Below, one piece after another: positions 10,934 to 23,136 of a stretch of 64,000 bases of DNA. The DNA is from Calycina herbarum (Eukaryota; Ascomycota; Leotiomycetes; Helotiales; Pezizellaceae). Where the stretch lies: positions 1 to 64,000 of the forward strand of contig LLEY01000111.1 in the NCBI GenBank assembly GCA_001414485.1, given 5' to 3'. The translations under genes and the position numbers were made by a program. The stretch's first letter is position 1. Every line of letters begins with the position of its first letter. The notes beneath the pieces were generated by a model, which was given only the letters and a program-made list of their open reading frames with translations, ran no database searches and had not been told where the DNA came from.

Positions 10934-13697
10934 GACGAAGGTTGCAACGAAGCGAGTGCGTGGAGTTGTAGAAAAATGATCGCAAAGAGAACGACAGGTC
11001 GAAGCTTTCAAGGTCTAAAGAATGTGGGTAGCATTGGCGCAGAGCCTGCTAGCGAGAAAAAACAACGACAGGTAATTGATGAATGAAGGTTGAGGAAATA
11101 TGGCGGAGAGACAAATTTTGGGTGTAGGGTTCTATTTGGCTGGCGTGGGTGAGACGGAACCCCAGTCGAGCTTGGGTAATTGACCCACTGTAAGCCTCGC
11201 AAGCCTCGCAAGAACCGTGGAAGCTCCACACAGATCGTGAATGAGTGGAGTGAAGCGGAGCTATCGATACCTTGTCGTCGATTAATAACCTTGTTCCAGA
11301 GGTGGCGAATAAGAAACGGGAGCTGAACGGGTAAGGTAAAAACGACAGTCCAAGCTTAAGTGTTAGTTGAGACGAAGGTGTTGCCGTGAGTAAGGCAGAG
11401 AGGAAACGTTTGGTACTTACATAGCAAATTTGGTGTTATTACAGTCGAGGCGCGAAGCTCCCGAAAGAGATTAGGATGTCCCGTGGGTGGCCAGTTCCTC
11501 GTGTATGGCTCGTCACAAAATCACGATTTCTTGCGGTAGTTCTAAGCTTGCAGGGTGTTTATCCGGGGTGTTCATCAGAAGGAGAAACCATATCCAGCCA
11601 AAAACCAGGGGTGGCTTGATCTGCAGACGGGTCTTTCTGTTATGTCGCTAGCCTTAAGCCAAGACCATCATTTTTTTTTTGGAAGGAAAGCATATAATAT
11701 TGACGCCGCTCCCCTCAACATCTACAGGTACAGTAGCTATTTTTCGTCATCCTGCCTCAGCTTGTAGAAGGTGACCAACTGGTACCAGATGGTGTCTGCA
11801 ACACGAGAATGGGGAGACCACTTGTAATTCAGCAAAAGGGGGGAAGTGAGATCCATTGGACATGTACCCAGAACCCATGTTGTGCAGGCCTGAGGTGGCA
11901 GAGAAAGAGATGGTGATCGATGGCTGCCAGATGATGGGAAACCCCATGCCAAGAGAGGCTTCAGTTGCCTCGATGATCGAACCAGACAATTGGTTCGGTA
12001 AGTACGGCTTGTTCTTTACAGTACGAGTATTTCTTCTGGTGAGATCACTGGTATAATATGACTGTTGTGTTCTTTGATGCCGGCAAGAAGTTTGGATTAA
12101 CCCAATGGGCTGGCCGATGATGTGGGTGTCGGTGGTGTTGGTGCGCTTGCAGGAACGGCCGTATTTCTCAGTTTAGCCAACCAATAACCACTATTTTTTT
12201 TGCATTGATCAGGGATGAGGCTATGAAAAGTTTATCAGGTTTCCGCCGACACGTCGTCGTTGCTTTTTGCGACGAGTTTTTGTTCTTGGTCCCTTCTGGC
12301 CTTGTTCCAGATTATTATTAGACTTGCATTGATCAGCGGGGCAGAGTCGTCGATCAGACTCAGTCTGATGTTTTGGATGTTTTAGATGGTTGATGCTTGG
12401 AGTCTCAGGAACCAGAACAAGGGATAGCAAAGTGACATGATGTCGAGACTCGCAAGGCGATGGTCGGGTACTCGGAGCGCTCCACTTGCCCAGCCACCAA
12501 GCCGAATCTGGGGGATTTCCAAAGTGCAATTTTAATATACTCAGGGGTTAATTACCCAATTCGGTTGGTGGCCACGGTCGCATCCGACTACCGGCAATCA
12601 TGGTCACTCGACGGCCAATGAATCTCCACCAATTTTCCGATGGTCGCGTCAAGAAGTGAAAAACAAGTCTGAATAAAGAGGCACATAGGTACTTGACGAT
12701 GTGAAAATTCCAATCATTCAACCATCTCCGTGCTTGCAAAATCAAAATCAAATCGTAGGGGGCTAAAGTGCGAAGCTGAGATGAAGCTGTTACTGTTGCA
12801 ATAAAAGTAACACATTGTTCGAGTAATGTAATTGATAATAACGCAAGTCCACCAAGCTGGCATGTTCAGGTTGCAAAGTTGCCGCGGACTCCAATCTCAT
12901 CTGGCAGGTGTGGTGCAATTATCCAGAATATCACACGACAACGTCTCCTTGCACCAGATGATGTAGGAAAGATAACGGTTTGCAATGAGCTCATCTCCAA
13001 TTCTCGCCGGGTTCTTGGTGCAAGCAATCGGAACCCCTCAAAGCCTCGCGTAGACATTCAACTTCATACAACTCCGGACGTGGGGTGCAGAGGTGAGAGG
13101 GTGATACGGAGGTACGAAGCAACACAACATCGTTCACTCGGACCAGCGGTGAGTTGTGTCTTCTCCACGATTCAAGAAACAAGAGAGAGACATCTGGGGG
13201 CATGACAGCCAGCGCTTGCGTAACGGTTGGACTATCTCGTAGAAGAATCCAAGGTTGAAGGAAATTGCGGAGGACTCCCGTGACGCCTGAGCTTGACTTG
13301 ATCCCGAGACTGAGACTGACGCCCTCTGCAAGCCTTTCTTTCTCTCCGACTCCGAGTCTCCGCGGCACTTGCAGCGAATACAATAGAGAGAGCTTTCTCC
13401 TATACAGACGCTGTGTGGGTTCGTCCTGATAGTGAGAACCTATCGCGAATACAGAATCTCGTGGTATGAGGGGAGGGGGAGGTGTAGAGGTGGGAGAAGG
13501 AGGGGTCACCTAGCAATGAGGTTGCGAGCTTGACACGTGATCAGTTTCGCTTGAACTCCGGGACATCAACGTCCCCTATCCTATCTCAGACGCGTTGACG
13601 GGAGAAAAGTTCTGGATATCAAATCAAGCCAAACCAACTCCTCACCAACTCAGTGCCCTCTCGAGACTCCTCTGCAACCGATATCCACCCCCCCAAA
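10934..13697. other. Long divergent intergenic region
   Basis: 2.76 kb between the divergent starts of the DUF4203 gene (minus) and the mitochondrial SSB gene (plus). It must hold both promoters. A poly-T run lies at about 11671-11680 and another near 12194. ORFs here lack good starts, splice partners or recognisable motifs. No repeat or RNA gene was recognised. Confidence 0.6.
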
Positions 13698-14271
13698 ATG
13701 TCGTCCTTCCTCGCTCGTCGCGCCTTGACGGCTAGCGCCCGCTCCTTCTCAACCTCGGCATCGAGATCCTCCTTCGCAAAGATGACCATCATCGGTCGCC
13801 TGGCAGATACCCCCGAATTACAAGCAACAAGCACAGGAAACGAAATTCTCAAGTACGCCATCGGAACCAACAGCGGACCAAGAGACAACCAGAAGACCAG
13901 CTGGTTCAGAGTCACAAGTTTCATCCCGGAAGGTCCACAGAGAGACTTCATCACAAGCTTGGATAAAGGGTACGTTCGTCTATATACGAAAAGGCGGGGG
14001 AATATGCTAGGGGAATGCGGCTATTGTAGTTTCAGTGGGCATAGATTTGCGCATGCGCTGGGTTGTTGGGCATTGCTAATGGATATAATTTTAGAACCCT
14101 GGTTTACCTTGAGGGAGATGCTTCCATGTCTGTATACCAAGATGCCGAGGGCAAAACCAAGAGTTCTTTAAACATTGTTCAACGTAAGCTACCTCATCCA
14201 ATCTGCTCCAATTTCTACTGACATGCATCGCAGAAAAACTCGAGGTCCTTTCCCCAAAGAAGCAACAATAA
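13698..14271 (+). CDS. RIM1: Mitochondrial single-stranded DNA-binding protein
   Basis: Three exons, 13698-13969, 14095-14183, 14234-14271, giving 132 residues, the usual size for this family. The first 30 residues (FLARRALTASARSFSTSAS) are a typical basic, Ser/Ala-rich mitochondrial presequence. The OB-fold follows: MTIIGRLADTPEL, then GNEILKYAIGTNS, TSWFRVTSF, and after the first intron KGTLVYLEGDASM and SSLNIVQQKLEVL. It coats single-stranded mtDNA during replication and recombination. The ATG at 13698 was preferred over an upstream in-frame non-ATG stretch because it heads the presequence. The intron at 13970-14094 is the longest in the gene; splice sites GTACGT/TTTTAG and GTAAGC/CGCAG fit. 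Confidence 0.93.
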
Positions 14272-15282
14272 ATTATCGACGAAACTCCAAACAATACCCA
14301 ACTGTACCATTCAAGACGAGTTAATAAGGCCCGGTGTACGATTTCGATTTCAGATACTTGTATAAAAGGAAGGAACAGGAAGGCTGTATTTTGTCTAGAT
14401 TGCGAAAATACCAACCCAACACTACTCTACTCTCCCGCGGTCAGTTGATTTCTGCCGGCTCAAGTAGCATTTGATGTTGTGTCAATTGAAATGCCGTTGG
14501 ATCAACTCTGGGTGTGAGCAAGGATCTGATTTCGCTCTTGTCAATGCCTCCCTGTTTATTGGTTCTAAGTGTTCTTTTCGAATTCCGTGAAGAATATTCC
14601 CAAGGTCGAACTGGGGTACTTGTCTCTTGGTTTTAGTTCTCGCGCCTTTCTTCTCAGCGAGTTCAACCCGTTTACTAAGAGATCAGGGCTAGTGAAAAGA
14701 ATCTGCTACAGCCAATTGACGTTGTCCCCTTGGTTGGTTGTTCTTCGATTCGCCATTGGTAAATGGGAGGCTGAATGTGATAGAAGTCTACAATCCATTG
14801 AATTTGAAGCTGCCCGGGTTTTCCGTGGGTTTCAGATGTTGCAACTATTTACAGTTCATACCTGGCTTGTCATTTTGGTTCCTATTTCCTTACATCGAGT
14901 TTTTCAGGGTCACATTATTGATCGAGGCGATATCTTTTTTTCGATCTCAAGTTAATTCAGGCTTCACTTCGAGTAAAAGTATGATGTTGTGGAGTGAAGT
15001 GATATGTTTTCTATAGAGAAGTATCTCTCTGGTGCGCTTCCGCCAATGCGCTTCCCGATTTCCTACAATGGAATTCGGGATGTTTGAACATTCCCAATCC
15101 AGACCAATAATATATAAGCATCTAGCTACCTACGATGAGTACCCAAACATCGTGGCGCTGTGGTGCACCCTATACTGCAAAACCCCGTTCCCAAACCCAT
15201 GTCCAATCCAATATTCCTGAGATCGACTTTCCCTGAACGCCAGTTGCACTTCCCAAAATATAAATTACACTCGGCCAAAAAT
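14272..15282. other. Convergent intergenic region
   Basis: 1 kb between the convergent 3' ends of the mitochondrial SSB gene and the uncharacterised minus-strand gene. Mostly T-rich plus-strand sequence; only unsupported ORFs without family motifs. No structured element recognised. Confidence 0.6.
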
Positions 15283-16266
15283 TCAGCTGTCTCGGATCTC
15301 GAAAATGTCGAGCAAAGAGTTGCTCGATGTAGCCTTCTTGCCGTTGCCACACTTCATTGGCTTGGTGGTTGCTGGCGTCTGGGCTGCTGGCTTCTTGGTC
15401 TGTTGCTTCTTCGTTGGTGGTGGATAGTCGCCAGCTGCCTCGCCGTCGTTCTTTCTCTTCTTGCTTCCCGGTCCAGAGCCTTTTTGGTGGCACTCGCCTA
15501 GTCTGCGAAGACGGGTCCACTTCCTCTCCTCGCTTATGAAGAATTTCTCATTCGTGCATTGACTGCGAGAGAGAGACCGGATTGATGCCGGGGTCATTAC
15601 TTCGGGAGCCCATTTTATGATTTCGGCTCTAAGGTTTGCGCTGTTCATCTTGTGTCCGGGTACTAGAGACAAATACTTGTATATGAGATAGTTCAAGCTT
15701 GGTCCCGCTGGAGCTTTTCCGTGTTTTCTTGGGAGTGCAGTGGGAGCGTTTATTGAACCTCTGGCTGAAACGTAACCTTCCGGGCTGTCGATTTCCTCAT
15801 AGACCGATTGACGAAGGCCTAAGGTAAGATATTGGTTTTCGACGACTTTGTTTTGCCAATCTTCCATTGTGCGGCCATAGTAAAGGTTTGGTCCCGAAAT
15901 GGAGGTGGATATTTGTTGGACGGGGGCTGGCGAAGAAGCAGTTGAGGCGGCGGCGGTGGCTACAGTGTCCACGGAGGGAAGGGAGGGGGGAGGGGTGAAA
16001 ACCCTCGGGTTTTTCCGTATGCTCAAAAGTATATTTCCGTGGTCTTCTTGAGTATAAGAATCGGGGGCAGTTGAACTACTGGTAGCAGTTGCGCTTGAAA
16101 GATTGCTGTTAAGTAGGGCAGAAGACGAGGAAGGAGCAACTGTAGCGGTGGTAACACTGTTGTAAGAGGTAGATGGGCTACCCATGGTATTTGCGTTACA
16201 AAGCATGCTGTCGACCGTTACTTTTGGGGGATATGAGACCGTGCCGGTAAGTCCGTTGAAGCTCAT
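15283..16266 (-). CDS. Uncharacterised basic nuclear-type protein
   Basis: A single uninterrupted frame of about 327 residues from ATG 16266 (MSFNGLTGTV). An upstream in-frame ATG at 16383 was rejected because a TATATAAG box lies only about 20 bp in front of it, placing transcription start near or after it. Residues 1-125 are Ser/Thr/Ala-rich and probably disordered. The middle (about 135-250) is the conserved-looking part, with LNYLIYKYLSLVPGHKM, AEIIKWAPE, SIRSLSRSQC and ERKWTRLRRLGE. The tail is Lys-rich (PGSKKRKND, PTKKQQTKKP), a likely nuclear localisation signal. The order of hydrophobics, tryptophan and SIRSLSR loosely recalls a winged-helix/forkhead layout, but I cannot assign a family. 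Confidence 0.75.
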   Translation of the reverse strand: MSFNGLTGTVSYPPKVTVDSMLCNANTMGSPSTSYNSVTTATVAPSSSSALLNSNLSSATATSSSTAPDSYTQEDHGNILLSIRKNPRVFTPPPSLPSVDTVATAAASTASSPAPVQQISTSISGPNLYYGRTMEDWQNKVVENQYLTLGLRQSVYEEIDSPEGYVSARGSINAPTALPRKHGKAPAGPSLNYLIYKYLSLVPGHKMNSANLRAEIIKWAPEVMTPASIRSLSRSQCTNEKFFISEERKWTRLRRLGECHQKGSGPGSKKRKNDGEAAGDYPPPTKKQQTKKPAAQTPATTKPMKCGNGKKATSSNSLLDIFEIRDS

Positions 16267-16398
16267 ATTAATCGATGGTAGGAATTTAACGATATTGATG
16301 AATTTAAAAGTGGTTGTTGAAGTATGTGGTTGATAGAAAAGGGGTGTTGAGTGTGTGTGGGAAGAAAAAGAGGTCGACTTCAACAGGGGGGTTGATAT

Positions 16399-16406
16399 CT
16401 TATATA
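16399..16406 (-). promoter_or_regulatory. TATA box of the 15.3-16.3 kb gene
   Basis: Reads TATATAAG on the minus strand, 133 bp upstream of ATG 16266. The leader between is C/A/T-rich with CAAC-type words, as is common in ascomycete 5' leaders. This box supports use of the inner start codon. Confidence 0.5.
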
Positions 16407-16527
16407 CTTGGATTCTTCTCCCTCAAATTACGCTAGAGTTGATTGCAGTCATAATTTTGAGATCATATTGAGGAACTATACTCTAGCTTTGGCACCACCA
16501 AGCAAACTAATTCTCCTAAACCGTCTC

Positions 16528-16692
16528 AAATATTAATTTTCCTTGGCCTGATCTTTTCGAGTAATGGTCTTGGTTTGCCCTAATCCTTTTGAACATTATT
16601 TCTGGTTGTCTCAAACCATCTCGAGTAATATTCTCAATTGTCCTAGCCAATTCGAATGAAACTTTTGATTGTCCTAATCCCTCTCGAATAAT
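16528..16692 (-). repeat. Five degenerate 33-bp (11-codon) tandem units
   Basis: On the minus strand five consecutive 33-nt units share the pattern ATTACTCGAGANGG...ACAA. Translated, each gives 11 residues of the type x-x-R-x-G-L-x-Q-x-x-x. The frame stays open from about 16815 to a stop at 16516. Because the unit is a multiple of three and indels are absent, a coding origin is possible, but the frame has no good upstream partner; it could be a remnant of a repeat protein. Confidence 0.6.
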
Positions 16693-19600
16693 ACTTTGCA
16701 GAGCAGGTGCTGGAGAGCAATGACGAACCACTTCCATCTTGGGGATAGTGTGTATGTTTCCTCTATTGTGATGATGAAAATATGTATTCAAAATGACTGA
16801 CTCGCTGCTGAACAATTGCTCATCCGAATTTCTTTTTGGTCTATGTTGTCCGGCAAAGAAGGTGAAACGAAGGTCGAGTCTAAATATTGACTACTCAAAG
16901 GTTCGGTTGCAGTGGGGCCAGCAGAAAGGGGAGGATGGGAATGGAAGGCTGTCTGGGCTCCTCTATCACGTTTCAATAGTTGGAATTCAGTAATCCTATC
17001 AGTAGACACGAGTACGATGGATTGAATACACGATTTTGAGCTGGGAGCGACAAGCAACGTCGCGGCGATCGAAAGAAAGCTTCAGTTGTGCGTGGATCGT
17101 GACACAAGGGGAACTTAGGTCCAGGCTCCGCACAACCATTTTTAACACGGCCTCGAAAGGATCATATATTACAGTCATGCTCATTCTAACATGAGGCCAA
17201 TATAGCAGCTTCAATGGGTTGCGAGCACCATAACCCTGCAAGTATCGATGGCTGGGTCCGGTGTTTCCTGGGGGTGCGGGGCATTGTGATAACTTCATCA
17301 TAATTTACAGTGTGCAGCTAGGAAACTTGGATGGAACCTATCAATGAATGGGATATGTCACAATCAATAGTAGAAGAGTACTGGAATGTGAAAAAACGTC
17401 AATTGCGTGTTCGATCATGGCGCTTTTGGGGAGGAAGGAGCGATCAAGCATCCCCGATTATCGGCACGGAACTTGACTGAAGAAACAGGAAGTCACCATC
17501 ATTCAAACCTAGAGGCTCCGCTTATAGTTTGCAATTCAGTTGGCCAGTGCGCTTACGTCGTGACATTCCTGTCTTGATTCGGAAGATATTGTCTCTGCGC
17601 AGTGGGAGACAACGACTCTCATTCTTCGTAGCCTTAACCTGCAATGATGCCAAACGGACTCCTTATCAAATTGGTATCAGCGCAGCGACCAATGGAGGGG
17701 TAGCATGTACGTATGGCACGTTTTCAAACATCCACCGTTGGGGAATGACCCGCAAGTGGATGGTCTCGATCAACGCAAGCGTAAGTATCAACAAAATCAG
17801 AGAACCGCTGCAGTCTGAAGGTACGAGAATCAACATTGCGCAGCCACAAGCTTAACCGGCCGTTGGATTTTGTGTTTGTACTTCAGAACTAACCTTTGGG
17901 CCCAGCATGCAGTACAACCATACTTGAAGCCTTCCGCAATGACAACAGGCTTTCTCCCAAACACCGGACACTTCCGAGCCGACGTATCAAATCCACGAGA
18001 CCGAGACGCAAAGTAACGATAAAATATTGGCCGGATTATTCTCCAGACAGGAAGCAGAAAGCAGACGGCAACAATGGCACAGAAGCCCGGCGTAGCTACC
18101 TGGTGGCAGCATCATAACGCTGATAGGTGCAATTTTTTCTTCTTGGTTTTTTATTTGGCTGATGAAACAAACCACAATAAAGCAGGGAAGAAAACGAATT
18201 ATCACGAGCCCAAATGAAAAACGAATAAATATAACGGCCACGACGAAGCAATGCAATAAAGTTTCAAATCCTCCGTTGGTTCATGAACAGACGCATATTA
18301 CAAACAAGGCATATGGCAATTACGAAAGCGATTGGGAATTGGAAACTGGTGATCATGGATGGTATATATTGCACATATTCTCCTTCTCCAGCATGGAAAA
18401 TAATATGGGCTTCACGAATTTCTGGTAGTCTCATTCTCTCTGACCTCCTTCCATAAAGTTGGCAACAATTCTTTCGGTACACGTCTATCGATACGGGGGT
18501 GTTGGTGTTGCTGCATCCAGGTAGAGGGGATTTCTTTTACAAAATTTGGAGATGCAGAAATGTCAGTAAACCTTCAAGCAATCTTTCAAGTGAAGAGGAA
18601 CATGCGATCAGGAATAGGAGTTACGGTATTCTATAACAGGGAGCCTTCTCACCTTTTCTCATCTTCGTCTGCTCCTTCGTTTGCTTGTTTATGTATGGCA
18701 CGCAGATTGGGGGTGAATGTTTATTTTTTTGCTTGTCTTCTACCAGAGAGTATGCCCTTGAATTACTCCAATCCCACGGTATGGAAGTTGTCGTCAAGTA
18801 ACACCTCTGGCAATTCAATTTGGGAATGCGACTTCCACCAGTTTCCGCCCCTCAACGATCTTCCCTTTCGGACCGATAAGTCAACCTAGAACTCACCGCA
18901 ACACAATCTCTACTCTCAAGTTGTGGTTCACAAGTGGTACAACCCTTTGTTGTTTAGTTAGGCACATGACATTTCCTAAGCGAGATATCTCCTTTTTCGG
19001 AGCCTGCACTCCCATGCCGTGACGTACCACCTATATTCATCTAGTGATGAAGAATGCTACCGAAACTCTGGTCAAGCTCTCCTAATTAGCGCCCAACTAA
19101 CAGGCTAAACTCGGTGCTACAGAGGTCGGTTGCACAGCCACATTACTAAATAAATACAGGCAGTTGACGGACTCTCGACTTAGTCTCCTCAAGCAAAAAT
19201 TAGCGTGCTTTTCCCCCTCAAATTTGTATCTCCACTTGGTTTGAAAATAGCACGTTAAGCCTCATACTATCTTTTAAAATGCTGACTGACGTTACACTAT
19301 TTAAGGGGCACGCTGTCGCCAAGTTAGTTTGGCGAACCCCCACAGTATCGTGAATGAGTTAGAAATAAGATATGACAATGACGGCAACGTTGCAAGCATA
19401 AAATCGACAAGATACGTGTTCGGTATGACGATATGTGAAATGAAAGGCGGTGATGGCATAAAACGTTAGTTCTGGCTTTCTGCTATCATCGACTCTCAAA
19501 TTCCTTATTCCCCCAGGAACGAAGTGCACTCAGAGTGTTTGACTGGTTACAAAAGAAGGAAATTAACCTAGTGCATGTATTGTAATGAGGTAATACCTAC

Positions 19601-21529
19601 TCACCGGGCGATTGAGTCTCGAAAAACGTGCACTGAAAGTGATATTTCTGGGTAAGAAACATTAGAGGTACGCACTGCATCGTGGTTGGCACCCTCTTAT
19701 AAGCATCCATTCCGGGAATATATGAAGATGGACATATCTAAACTCGAAAGCCGACAGAAGTGTGAGTTGCGAAATGAAACGAGAGTACGAGTGGAGGAAC
19801 CCACTTTCCGATCAACCGAACTTTAAATAATAACCTTTACACTCATTCTTGAGTGTACGTTTCTCATCGTCGATATCGAGTCTGCCTATATTGAAGTGTA
19901 TTTTCTCCTAAATCGAAGTATGCTGACTCGATAAGGAGCATCCTGCTCGTGCACAGGCAATAGTCCGCTGTGGATTTCTGTTTTACAATTTCAATAGAAT
20001 GCAACGTAAATTTTGGGCAAGGGTAGGCGTTTGTGGGTCTGGATGAGGATCTTGAAGAATTAGAGATTGGACTGGGCTTTGGGTTATGACTCGGTGTTAG
20101 TCTGGTGGGTGTGCACAAATATTCTTCGACTCTGTAAAAACCACTATTGATAGTCAAGATTTACTTCTGTCTTCTTATTTGTGTTATGTGAAGGATTTAA
20201 TTGCATAGCTCCAATAACTGTCAGGTGCATACATCACCATTCTTGATTTTGCTCGCTTACGACGTGTTTATTTACCACTGAAAGCGAACTTCGAGATGAG
20301 GCTCACAGCTGCTACAAAAAGCTCATCGCTCCTGATCCAACTTAAGTAGATTTTTCTTCAAAGATTGCATTTGTGGTTTTGGAAACAAGTGCCGAAAACT
20401 GGGTTTTCAAAGCAGTTTAGGGTTTGGAAACCATCGGGCCTAAGACGTCATTCAAAGCGAAGCAAGAGCAATAACTTGTGTTCTAGGAAATGGTTCACTT
20501 ATCGCATGTTGGAGGAGGGATGTGCACAAAGAGGATAACTTGCTTCGGCAAGTCAGTGTTGCCAGGGTTTTATGAATAAGCAAGGGCTTTTTGATTCGAT
20601 ATTAAGATCACAAAGATGACGAGGAGGGGAAATGCCATACCGCGATAGAATGATGAGCCCTCATTGAGATATAGAAGAGCCAACTATATGGAGTTCTTCT
20701 GTACCCCTTGTTGAAAACCTACAGTGAATAGGAGTATGTCAGTCACGTGGCTGCTCGCTAGCGTAGGCACTAGCGCCATCCCAGGGCATAAATAGTCGGC
20801 TCAGGCTACACTTAGTAAATTGAAGAGTTTCCGCCATACATTCGCAACACCCCTCAACCATTCTGTCCAAGTTTTAATAGTGATTTTGATTGCTCCACGG
20901 TTGAAAAGGGTAACATATTATGTTTGCCGCTTCTCCTCGGAAAAAAAAGAGAGAGGGCTGATCAGCACACACTATATGACAAAGACAGCGGTGCTATAAT
21001 AAACCAGGGTTAAGAAAAATTAACTAATAACGCTCATAATTTTGCATTTGCTATAGTTTAAACTGGAGTCCAAACAGCTACTCTCAACCGTTACCTGTCA
21101 GCTAAAAAGCTTAATTTGAAGTCCTCTTCTACTCAGTAGCAGTAGTTTAAGACACCGCAAGTCAAGTTTTCAACTTCGCAACTTCGCAATTTGGAACTTT
21201 CGGGTTCTCCAGCCACCAAATATTCTTAGTAATATGCCCATGCTCTAGAATATCTAAGTCTAAGATAGCTCACAGATCAACCAGATAGTCAGACAAAAGC
21301 CCATGTTAATTTACTTATCAGCCAGTTAGTTACCTGCTATTTTAAGTTGGGGAAGGAAACTGAAAAACAAAAATATATAAAATTTCATGTGTTAGATAAA
21401 GCTTATCTTTATTACTTATCAAATCCAAAAGAAAGTTTTGTAAAAAGGCAACTTGAACTCCTATAGACCGTCGACTTATGTGAGCGTGTTGTTGGAACTT
21501 TTTGAGGTTCTGGGTGAGACTCGTGCTAT
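16693..21529. other. Gene-poor region, 4.8 kb
   Basis: I found no gene I can support on either strand. Several ORFs of 60-110 codons exist (for example around 17529-17855, 17896-18117 and 18560-18889), but they lack recognisable motifs, good ATG context or coherent splice partners. At 20755-20810 there is a G/C-richer block (GCTCGCTAGCG, CACTAGCGCC) followed by ATAAATAG, which looks promoter- or LTR-like but has no downstream gene. AT content rises after about 18.9 kb. Confidence 0.6.
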
Positions 21530-21625
21530 CGGTAGGTAACCTACCTACGAATAACTGGCTTAATTTTGGGTTGCCCATGAAAAGAGAAGGTTTTGCCATT
21601 TCTGGGTAACCCACGAATAGGATTT
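21530..21625. repeat. Cluster of GGTAACC-type dispersed short repeats
   Basis: Contains TAGGTAACCTACCTACGAAT, then GGGTTGCCCATGAA and GGGTAACCCACGAATAGG. The same words recur at about 35.35-35.50 kb and 53.70-54.06 kb, always in gene-poor DNA. They look like units of a degenerate dispersed family rather than a gene; both palindromic (GGTAACC) and direct copies occur. Confidence 0.5.
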
Positions 21626-21931
21626 TCACAAAAAGAAAATAGTAGTGTTCATAGGTCACTAGAAGGTGTTGCTATTTGACTAGCAAGGCAAGGTAGCTCA
21701 ACTACACAAAATAATTAATTACTCTACAACTACCGATCGGAAACATTTAATTTTTGGATATACTTAAATATCAAATTAGATTCTTAAACTTCCTCGATGA
21801 AATAATTAATCTATGTTGGCGGTTGTATATGTAGACTTTCTTGAAGTGGTAGGGTGATCTTCTAATTCAGGTTTACCCAAAGAAGTCAGCCCCAATTGAT
21901 ATCCCCACTCTCATGTTGTCTAACTTTTATT

Positions 21932-22260
21932 GAGTAAGCTGCGAGTAAGCTACGAGTAAACCACTAGTAAGCTGCAACTGCTTGTGCCCCCAAATTTGGA
22001 CATCGAGTTACTCGTGGCTTACTCGCTACTTCTTTTTTGCACCCAATGTAATAATTGGGTTACTCACACTTATGTAGCTTACCCGCAACACTTGGACTAC
22101 TCGACATCCACTGGCTGACTGGTTATTATATAGCTTACTCGCAAACCTGTCTTGGCCCCCAATCTTGGCATCCAGTTACTCGTCGCTTACTTGTAATTTT
22201 CATTTTTGGCCCCCAGATTTTACCATGGCTTACTCGTAGCTTACTCTTAGCTTACTCACG
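21932..22260. repeat. Array of AGCTTACTCG-type short repeats with GGCCCCCAAA spacers
   Basis: The words GAGTAAGCTACGAGTAA (left, one strand) and GCTTACTCGTAGCTTACTC (right, other strand) recur many times, spaced by TTGGCCCCCAAATTT. Left and right halves are in inverted orientation, so the array could form large imperfect hairpins. A second copy with the same words lies at 35863-35979. No coding potential. Confidence 0.7.
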
Positions 22261-23136
22261 ACTCTGTTTTTCGGCCGGGCTCGACTCGATATGTATGTAC
22301 AACAGACTCTTCGAGTTTATGTTCGACCAAACGACTGCAGAAGTAGTTGACTTTCTATTTTCTGTTATTCATACAGTACAGTGAAGGAGTGCACCTTTAT
22401 TGTCAGGCTACTCTAGGTCAGCCATTGCTCTCACCACCCTCCTATATCACCACTGCACGTATTTTCGATCAATCGCAGTTATTATCTAAAACGATTTAGG
22501 AGAATGAAGGGACTGGGTTCCTGATTCTTTCCTAGGTTATTTTGAATAATATTTCGTAAAGGCGAGGAATGGTCGAATCTCTCACGCAGTGTACCCAGGA
22601 ACGTAAAATTCAGATACCAAGAGCAAAACCAAAAACGACACTCGACAACACCCCATTCCTCTGCCTGGTTATCCATAAAACCGGGAAAGTCAATTTACCA
22701 GCCCTCTGTATCACAAAATTCTCCATACTATTTCTAGAACCGAAGTAGAGGTGTACCTGATTAATCCCTCCATTTCTCAATGTTAGCTCTTACCTAACCC
22801 AGATGTTGAAGTCATAAAAGAGAAGTATCGCCGTAAGCAAAATTGAACGAAAATGACTTGAGATTCACTGGAGCTATTTTCGTAGATTCGGGATGGAGTT
22901 GCTTTACTCTCATTAAATTCCTCAAAAAGACGAGTGACGTCATGAATTGTTACGAGGATAGATTCTTAGAAAGACATTTCGATGCCACAATCTCACCTCA
23001 ATTTTCGGCAATGATGGGGGTGCTTTCTAGGTAGAGAAGGAGTTGGATTCGTCGTCAAGGGTTTTGATATCTATGATTGGCAGTTCTCTCAACCCAACCC
23101 TTCCAACCCACCAAAAGTAGTAATGCAATCTCTCAT
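22261..23136. other. Intergenic, upstream of the glutathione synthetase 3' end
   Basis: About 880 bp with no supported gene. The last ~100 bp before 23137 should be the 3' untranslated region of the minus-strand glutathione synthetase gene. Confidence 0.6.

Noticed and set aside
12991..13509. 172-codon minus-strand ORF upstream of the mitochondrial SSB gene
   Set aside because: No family motif, low-complexity proline start, no splice partners; it lies antisense in the SSB promoter region.
16788..18117. Possible multi-exon gene from ORFs at 16788-17057 (minus) and 17529-17855, 17896-18117 (plus)
   Set aside because: The plus-strand 108-codon frame has no ATG start, and although a GTAAGT follows INAS near 17780, no downstream exon continues into a recognisable protein.
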